Made by a program: the position numbers and the translations under genes. Of a stretch of DNA of 64,000 nucleotides, positions 59,117 through 64,000 are shown one piece after another (position 1 is the first letter of the stretch; each line of letters opens with the position of its first letter). This stretch comes from SYFT01 sp964471115 (GTDB lineage: Bacteria > Acidobacteriota > Vicinamibacteria > Vicinamibacterales > SCN-69-37). The DNA is taken from assembly GCA_964471115.1 (NCBI GenBank), contig CAYYFE010000001.1, positions 124,001 to 188,000 of the forward strand, written 5' to 3'. The notes under the pieces were generated by a model, which searched no databases, was not told the origin of the DNA, and saw nothing but the letters and a program-made list of their open reading frames with translations.

Positions 59117-60303
59117 GCCAGTCCCGCGGCGCGGCCGGTGGCCCAGGCCCACGCGAAGTTGTAGCCGCCAATCGGGCCGAAGGCGTCGAGGATTTCGCCG
59201 CAGAGGTACAAGCCCGGGTGGCGGCGGCTTTCCATCGTGCGCGGATCCACTTCGGTCAGGGCGACACCGCCGCCGGTGACCTCGGCTTTGGCGTATCCTT
59301 CGTCGCCGGTCCAGGGCAGGGCGCACGCCGTGAGGCGTTCGATCAGCGCGATGCGTTCGGCGCGGCGCAGTTCGGGGCCGGTGCGATCGGCCGGCACCGC
59401 GGCGTCGGCCATCAGCGCGGCCGCCAGCCGCTCCGGAAGCTGGCGCGCCACGGCCGTCAGCACCTTGCCTTGCGCTCGCGACAGATCCGCCGCCCAGTCG
59501 TCTGCCGAGCGCGACGTCCAGTTGACGCGAATGGTCGCTGCGCCCGGCGTGCTGCGTGTGGCGACGTGCGACACATCCAGAATCGACGGTCCGCTGTAGC
59601 CCCGGTGGGTGAACAGGAAGCCGCCTGTGGCTTCGGCCGCATGCGCCGCCGACTTTGCTCGCACCCGGGTCACCAGCGACACGCCCGCCAACGGCTGCCC
59701 GCCCGGCGCGGGTCCCAATAGTGGCGTCAGCGCTGGATACGTCGTGGTCATTTCATGACCCAGGGCTTTTGCAATTCGCAGGCCCGTGCCGTCGCTGCCG
59801 GTCTTGGGTACGGACAGACCGCCCGTGGCCAGAATCACGCGGTCGGCGTCCACCGCGCCTTGCGACGTGTCCAGCCGCCACCGGCCATCGCCGATCGGTG
59901 ACAGCGCAGTCACGAGCGTGTCGCCCTGGAACTGGACCCCCTGCCGCCGAGCCAGTTCGCGCAGACCGTCACGGACGTCGCGGGCCTGGTGCGACCGCGG
60001 AAACAGCTTGCCGGTCTCCTCTTCCAGTTCCAGCGGAATGCCGACGTCGTGTTCGAAGAATCGCCGCTGGGCTTCGAGGGGCCAGGAGCGCAGCATCCCC
60101 CGCATCAGGTGCGGCGGTGAATCGGTGACGAACCGCTCCGGATGCAGGGCCGAGGGCAGAATGTTGCAGCGGCCGCCGCCGCTGATCAGGATCTTGCGGC
60201 CGCCGTCAGGCGTGCGCTCGAGCAGTTGTACCGGCGCGCCGCCGCCGCGCGCGAAGACGGCGGCCATCAGCCCCGCCGCCCCCGCGCCCACGACGACAAT
60301 CAC
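59077..60303 (-). CDS. HI0933/YhiN-family FAD-dependent oxidoreductase
   Basis: 408 residues, GTG start. The FAD Rossmann motif VVVGAGAAGLMAAVFA is at residues 3-18. SGGGRCNILPS and VILATGGLSVPKTGSDG identify the HI0933 family, and the C-terminal CGEILDAFGPIGGYNFAWAWATGRAAG closes the FAD site. It is cytoplasmic, a probable flavoprotein of unknown substrate. The C-terminal codons are shared with one arm of a 20-bp inverted repeat. Confidence 0.92.
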   Translation of the reverse strand: MIVVVGAGAAGLMAAVFARGGGAPVQLLERTPDGGRKILISGGGRCNILPSALHPERFVTDSPPHLMRGMLRSWPLEAQRRFFEHDVGIPLELEEETGKLFPRSHQARDVRDGLRELARRQGVQFQGDTLVTALSPIGDGRWRLDTSQGAVDADRVILATGGLSVPKTGSDGTGLRIAKALGHEMTTTYPALTPLLGPAPGGQPLAGVSLVTRVRAKSAAHAAEATGGFLFTHRGYSGPSILDVSHVATRSTPGAATIRVNWTSRSADDWAADLSRAQGKVLTAVARQLPERLAAALMADAAVPADRTGPELRRAERIALIERLTACALPWTGDEGYAKAEVTGGGVALTEVDPRTMESRRHPGLYLCGEILDAFGPIGGYNFAWAWATGRAAGLASSEVISGRRARK

Positions 60304-60342
60304 TGGAAGGCCACAAGTGGCAGGTCACAGGTCACAGGGGAG

Positions 60343-60387
60343 CCCACAAGCCCACGAACCCATGAACCCACGAACCCATGAACCCAC
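60343..60387. repeat. 8-bp tandem array (CCCAYGAA)
   Basis: Five units (CCCACAAG, CCCACGAA, CCCATGAA alternating), followed by CCCAC joined to the TAG stop codon (minus strand) of the inactive M16 gene. The remaining bases up to the flavoprotein start (60304-60342) show nothing. Confidence 0.82.
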
Positions 60388-61829
60388 TACTTGAGGATGT
60401 CGTCGACCGGTACCACACGAATCGGCCCGAGGTTGGCCGCACGAATCGGGCCCTCAATCACCTTCAGGTCGCCGACCACGATCACCGCGAAGCGGTCGGG
60501 CTGGACGTACTGTTTTGCCGCGCGTTCGACATCTGCGGCGGTGACGGCCTGAATGCGACCGACATACTCGGTGAACGCCGATTCGGTCAGGCCGTAGACG
60601 ATGAGCTCGCCGATCTGCGACGCGACCGACCCGGTGGTCTCGAAGCCGGAGGGGAAGCCCAGCGCGAGGTAGTTCTTCGCGCGAGTCAGTTCATCGGCGG
60701 GAATCGGCACGCGAATGCCGTTCAGTTCGTTGAAGAACTCCTTCAGCGCCTCGGTGGTCTTGTCGGTCTGGACGCCGGAGGAGGCGAAAAACGGACCGGG
60801 CGCCGAGCGCATGTCGAACGTCGAACCGGCGCCGTACGAATAGCCGTTGCGTTCGCGCAGGTTCTGGTTGAGGCGGGAGGTGAACGACCCGCCCAGGACG
60901 GTGTTCATGACTTCGAGCACGTAGTAGTCGGGCGTGTTGCGCGGGACGCCGATCCAGCCGATGCGGATCTGCGACTGTGCCGCGCCCGGGCGATCGATCA
61001 GGTAAATCTGCCGGGCGGCGTGCTGCGTGGCCTCGCCCAGTGCGGGCTTCTGCGGCGCCGGTCCGGCGTTTTTCCATCCGCCAAACGTTTTTTCGAGCCG
61101 CGCGAGGATGTCGTCCGCCTTCACGTCGCCCACCACGAGCAGGTGGGCATGTTGCGGCTGGTAATACTGCGCGTGAAACGCCCGCATCTCCGACGCGGTC
61201 ATCTCGCCGTTGCTGACCGAGTTGCCCATGGCGCCGGTGCCGTACCGATGGCGCGGCCCGAACACCAGCCGCCCGAAGCCCAGCGTGGCCAGCGACGATG
61301 CGTTGTCCTTCTGCTGGAGCAGGGAAGTCAGGCGCTCCTGGCGCAGACGCTCCACTTCAGCCTCGGAGAACGTCGGACGCAGGGCCACGTCGGCCATCAG
61401 CGGCAGCGCCTCGTCGAGTTTCGACACCGGCGAGAACAGGCCGACCGTGGACGAATCCCACGAGCTGCCGGTCGACACGTTGATGCCCAGAAACTCGATG
61501 GCGTCGGCCAGCTCGAGCGCCGAACGGGTGCCGGCGCCTTCATCGAGCATGGCGGACGTGAAGGACGCCAGGCCGTACTTGCCGGCCGGGTCCGCCGCCG
61601 CGCCGGCCTTCACGATCAGGTTGACCTGCACGACCGGCACCTTCGGCATTTCCACGATCCAGACGGGCAGGCCGTTGGCCAGCGCGCGCTTCTGAATCGG
61701 CGGCAGCTTCAGCTCGGCCGCCGGTCCCGGCGCCGGCGCCTTGGACCGGTCCGGCATCTGCTGCGCGGCCAGTGGCAGGGTCAGCAGCGCGACACCGACT
61801 GCCAGCACGATGCTCTTGAACTTCGTCAT
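60387..61829 (-). CDS. M16-family protein lacking the zinc motif (inactive subunit)
   Basis: 480 residues, started at ATG 61829 with a signal peptide (KFKSIVLAVGVALLTLPLAAQQ). Two M16 half-domains are recognisable. At the position of the HxxEH motif it reads LASFTSAMLDEGAGTR, so neither zinc ligand nor catalytic glutamate is present. Such proteins pair with an active M16 subunit, as in bacterial heterodimeric or mitochondrial processing-peptidase-like enzymes. The active partner is encoded 32 bp upstream on the same strand. The start codon is the last unit of an octamer array. Confidence 0.9.
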   Translation of the reverse strand: MTKFKSIVLAVGVALLTLPLAAQQMPDRSKAPAPGPAAELKLPPIQKRALANGLPVWIVEMPKVPVVQVNLIVKAGAAADPAGKYGLASFTSAMLDEGAGTRSALELADAIEFLGINVSTGSSWDSSTVGLFSPVSKLDEALPLMADVALRPTFSEAEVERLRQERLTSLLQQKDNASSLATLGFGRLVFGPRHRYGTGAMGNSVSNGEMTASEMRAFHAQYYQPQHAHLLVVGDVKADDILARLEKTFGGWKNAGPAPQKPALGEATQHAARQIYLIDRPGAAQSQIRIGWIGVPRNTPDYYVLEVMNTVLGGSFTSRLNQNLRERNGYSYGAGSTFDMRSAPGPFFASSGVQTDKTTEALKEFFNELNGIRVPIPADELTRAKNYLALGFPSGFETTGSVASQIGELIVYGLTESAFTEYVGRIQAVTAADVERAAKQYVQPDRFAVIVVGDLKVIEGPIRAANLGPIRVVPVDDILK

Positions 61830-61861
61830 CTCGCCATCTCGCAATCTCACCATCTCGTCAC
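61822..61861. repeat. Family D octamer array forming the whole M16 intergenic gap
   Basis: On the minus strand: GTGACGAG, ATGGTGAG, ATTGCGAG, ATGGCGAG, then ATGACGAA, which is the start codon of the inactive M16 gene. The array begins directly after the TAG stop of the active M16 gene. The GAG parts may act as weak ribosome-binding sites. Confidence 0.85.
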
Positions 61862-63220
61862 CTACTTGCGCGGATGAACCGACAGTTCCAACCGTCGGTC
61901 GCGGGGCAGCCACTTGCGCGCCGCCGCCTGGATGTCATTCGGTTGCAGCGCCAGATACCGGTTGAGGTCTTCCTGGAAGTAATCCGGGTTGCCGGTGGCG
62001 AAGTAGTACGCGTTCATCTGGTCCGCCTTCGCCAGGTTCTGCTGCATGGAGTTGAGGAAACTCGACTCGACGCCGTTCAGCACGCGCTGCACTTCGCGCG
62101 CATCCGGCGGCGTGGTCTTGAGTTTCTCGATCTCCTCGTCGATGACGGCCTTGATCTTCGCCAGCACGGCGTCGGGCGGCTCGGTCGACGGGCGCGCCGT
62201 GGCGATGATCTGGAAGCGGGAGCCCAGCGCCGCGCTGGCCTGAAACGCCGAGATGCTCTGCACGAGCTGCAGCTCGTACACCAGGCGCTTGTACAGGCGT
62301 GAGTTCTTCCCGCCGGTCAGCACGCTGGCCAGCACGTCGAGCTCGGCATCCCCAGGCGCAAACTGCGCGGGTGAATGCCACGCGAGGTACAGCCGCGGCA
62401 GCTGCACGTTGTCGGTCAGCGTTTCCGTGACCACCGACGACAACGTGGCCGGCGGCGCCGACAGGGGCGCCGGCTTCGGCCCGGCCTTGATGTCCGAGAA
62501 CCAGTGCTCGATCTTCCTGCGGGCCTCGGCCTTGTTGATGGCGCCGGCCACGACGAGGCTGGCGTTGCTCGGCGCGTAATAGTTGGTGAAAAACTCCTTC
62601 ACGTCTTCGTGCGTGGCCGCCGACAGATCTTCCATGTAGCCGATGACCGGCCAATAGTACGGATGCTCCTTCGGATACATCAGCTCCGTGATGCGGACGT
62701 TCGCCATGCCGTAGGGCGAGTTCTCGTAACTCTGCCGGCGTTCGTTCTTGACGACGTCGCGCTGGCCGTCCACCAGTTGCGGGGTGACCACGTCGAGCAG
62801 GTACCCCATGCGATCCGATTCGAGAAACAGCGCCAGGTCCAGCGAACTGGCCGGCAGCTGTTCGTAGTAGTTGGTGCGATCGGTCGTGGTGGATCCGTTG
62901 TTGAAGCCGCCGGCGGCTTCCAGCAGATTGTCGAAGTCGCCTTCCTTCACGTGTTTCGACCCTTCGAACAGGATGTGTTCGAACAGGTGCGCAAACCCCG
63001 TGCGGCCGTACTTTTCGCGGGCCGATCCCACGTGGTACCACACGTTGACGGCCACCATGGGCACACTGTGATCCTCGTGGAGGATCACCGTCAGGCCGTT
63101 GGGCAGCGTGAACATCTCATACGGCGCCGAGACTTTGGGCGTCGTGGCCTGCTGTGCGCCGATCGGCGCGACGGCCAGGCCCAGCGCAAGGGCGACGGCA
63201 ATGTGTCGTGTGAATCTCAT
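61862..63220 (-). CDS. M16-family zinc metallopeptidase (active subunit)
   Basis: 452 residues, started at ATG 63220 with a signal peptide (RFTRHIAVALALGLAVAPIGAQ). The inverted zinc motif is intact (GFAHLFEHILFEG, HxxEH, ~residue 75), and the third ligand glutamate lies in the following helical region. Two M16 half-barrels follow. As an exported insulinase-type peptidase it would degrade short peptides in the periplasm together with the adjacent inactive subunit. GATAAT exactly six bases before the ATG suggests a leaderless transcript covering both genes. Confidence 0.93.
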   Translation of the reverse strand: MRFTRHIAVALALGLAVAPIGAQQATTPKVSAPYEMFTLPNGLTVILHEDHSVPMVAVNVWYHVGSAREKYGRTGFAHLFEHILFEGSKHVKEGDFDNLLEAAGGFNNGSTTTDRTNYYEQLPASSLDLALFLESDRMGYLLDVVTPQLVDGQRDVVKNERRQSYENSPYGMANVRITELMYPKEHPYYWPVIGYMEDLSAATHEDVKEFFTNYYAPSNASLVVAGAINKAEARRKIEHWFSDIKAGPKPAPLSAPPATLSSVVTETLTDNVQLPRLYLAWHSPAQFAPGDAELDVLASVLTGGKNSRLYKRLVYELQLVQSISAFQASAALGSRFQIIATARPSTEPPDAVLAKIKAVIDEEIEKLKTTPPDAREVQRVLNGVESSFLNSMQQNLAKADQMNAYYFATGNPDYFQEDLNRYLALQPNDIQAAARKWLPRDRRLELSVHPRK

Positions 63221-63226
63221 CTCTCG

Positions 63227-63232
63227 ATTATC
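63227..63232 (-). promoter_or_regulatory. -10-like hexamer GATAAT, leaderless position
   Basis: On the minus strand, GATAAT, six bases, then ATG 63220. The same bases read ATTATC on the plus strand and partly form a GATTAT ten bases before the divergent GTG 63242. Confidence 0.45.
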
Positions 63233-63241
63233 CTGTTCGTC

Positions 63242-64000
63242 GTGTTTTCGTCCCGCCTTCCGGCGAGGCTCTCGCCCAACGCCTTCAGCCGTCGTCTGGC
63301 CGGGCTGCGGGCATCGGGCGCCGCACTGCTCGATTTGACCACGACCAACCCGACGACGGTTGGACTTTCGTACCCGCCGGACGCACTTTCGGCCCTCGGC
63401 CATGGCGAGGGGCTCACGTACCGGCCCGAACCCTTCGGGTTGGCGTCCGCCCGGCAGGCCGTCGCCGTCGAGGAGTCACGCCGGGGCGTCCCGGTCGCTC
63501 CGGATCGGGTGGTCCTCACCGCAAGCACCAGCGAGGCGTACGCCCTGTTGTTCAAGCTGCTGTGCAACGCCGGCGACGAGGTGCTGGTGCCCGAGCCCAG
63601 CTACCCGCTGTTCGATTTGCTGACCCGGCTCGACCTGGTGACCGGCGTCCCGTACTGGCTCGAGTATCACGGCCTCTGGTCAATCAACCGCGAATCGCTG
63701 CTGGCCGCGCTGACGCCGCGCACACGCGCCATCCTCGTCGTCTCTCCCAACAACCCGACCGGCTCCCGCCTGCGGGGCGACGACCGCGAGTGGCTTGTGA
63801 CGATGGCTCTTGAACACGGTCTGGCCATCATCAGTGACGAGGTCTTCATCGATTACCCGCTGGCGCCGGCCGACGATGCCTCCTCGTTTCTCGGCGAGGA
63901 GCGTGTGCTGACGTTCACGCTCGGCGGCCTGTCGAAATCGGCCGGCCTGCCGCAGGTCAAGCTGGGCTGGATGGTGGCGTCGGGGCCTGCCGCGGCCGTG
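63242..64000 (+). CDS. PLP-dependent aminotransferase, class I/II (3' partial)
   Basis: 253 codons are visible from GTG 63242 and the frame is open to the window end. Fold I landmarks are LTTTNPTTVGLSYP, LTASTSEAYALLFKLLCNAGDEVLVPEPSYPLFD, VVSPNNPTGS, ISDEVFIDY and the PLP lysine in GGLSKSAGLPQVKLGW. It resembles the aspartate/aromatic or alanine aminotransferase subgroup; the substrate cannot be settled without the rest. It is divergent from the M16 operon by 21 bp. Confidence 0.9.
   Translation, partial: MFSSRLPARLSPNAFSRRLAGLRASGAALLDLTTTNPTTVGLSYPPDALSALGHGEGLTYRPEPFGLASARQAVAVEESRRGVPVAPDRVVLTASTSEAYALLFKLLCNAGDEVLVPEPSYPLFDLLTRLDLVTGVPYWLEYHGLWSINRESLLAALTPRTRAILVVSPNNPTGSRLRGDDREWLVTMALEHGLAIISDEVFIDYPLAPADDASSFLGEERVLTFTLGGLSKSAGLPQVKLGWMVASGPAAAV

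Overview
The window is GC-rich, gene-dense bacterial chromosome: 54 protein genes (two cut by the window edges), no rRNA or tRNA that I can see, and no phage or IS element. The gene set suggests a free-living, aerobic, Gram-negative heterotroph. It includes an alternative complex III linked to a type-A2 cytochrome oxidase, a BamA/TamA-like barrel protein, PQQ-type beta-propeller proteins, M16 and M61 peptidases, a D-aminoacylase, SSS-type uptake, a Reg_prop/Y_Y_Y sensor and a LytS/LytTR pair. My best guess is Acidobacteriota, near the Vicinamibacteria; this is inferred from gene content and not proven.

Layout. 1-5.4 kb: end of a propeller sensor, a Kef-type antiporter, and a secreted protein coupled to an outer-membrane barrel protein. 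5.5-11.3 kb (minus strand): propeller protein, M61 peptidase, NatAB-like ABC exporter. 11.5-23.9 kb: one long plus-strand respiratory operon, actABCDEF, a small membrane protein, SCO, then ctaC/D/E/F. It has a candidate promoter with an embedded operator in front and a hairpin plus T-run terminator behind. 24.1-28.4 kb: MacAB-like efflux operon with two separate permeases. 28.5-34.7 kb: second propeller protein, peroxiredoxin, UPF0182 membrane protein, MBL hydrolase, thioredoxin-like protein. 34.8-41.6 kb: proteostasis block clpS, (antisense 5'-nucleotidase), clpA, grpE, with a molybdopterin oxidoreductase overlapping grpE. 41.7-47 kb: NPP-type phosphatase, speA, LytS/LytTR. 47.1-55.6 kb: LolA-like protein, unknown secreted protein, FAD oxidase, rhodanese, a 38-residue membrane protein plus SSS symporter, D-aminoacylase, MarR plus FMN reductase. 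55.7-64 kb: secreted unknown, Tat MBL hydrolase, class C beta-lactamase-like protein, HI0933-type flavoprotein, an active/inactive M16 pair, and the start of an aminotransferase.

The most unusual feature is the intergenic DNA. At least four repeat families fill most gaps: (A) 62-156 bp hairpins built from iterated GTAGRCAT arms around variable loops; (B) about 59-bp double-hairpin units bounded by GTAG/CTAC, whose ends repeatedly provide the TAG stop codons of flanking genes; (C) 10-bp tandem arrays; (D) 8-bp tandem arrays, two of which run into start codons; and several private 7-9 bp arrays that begin at stop codons. In addition, several genes lack a Shine-Dalgarno sequence and carry a -10-like TANNNT hexamer 6-7 nt before the start codon, which suggests widespread leaderless transcription.
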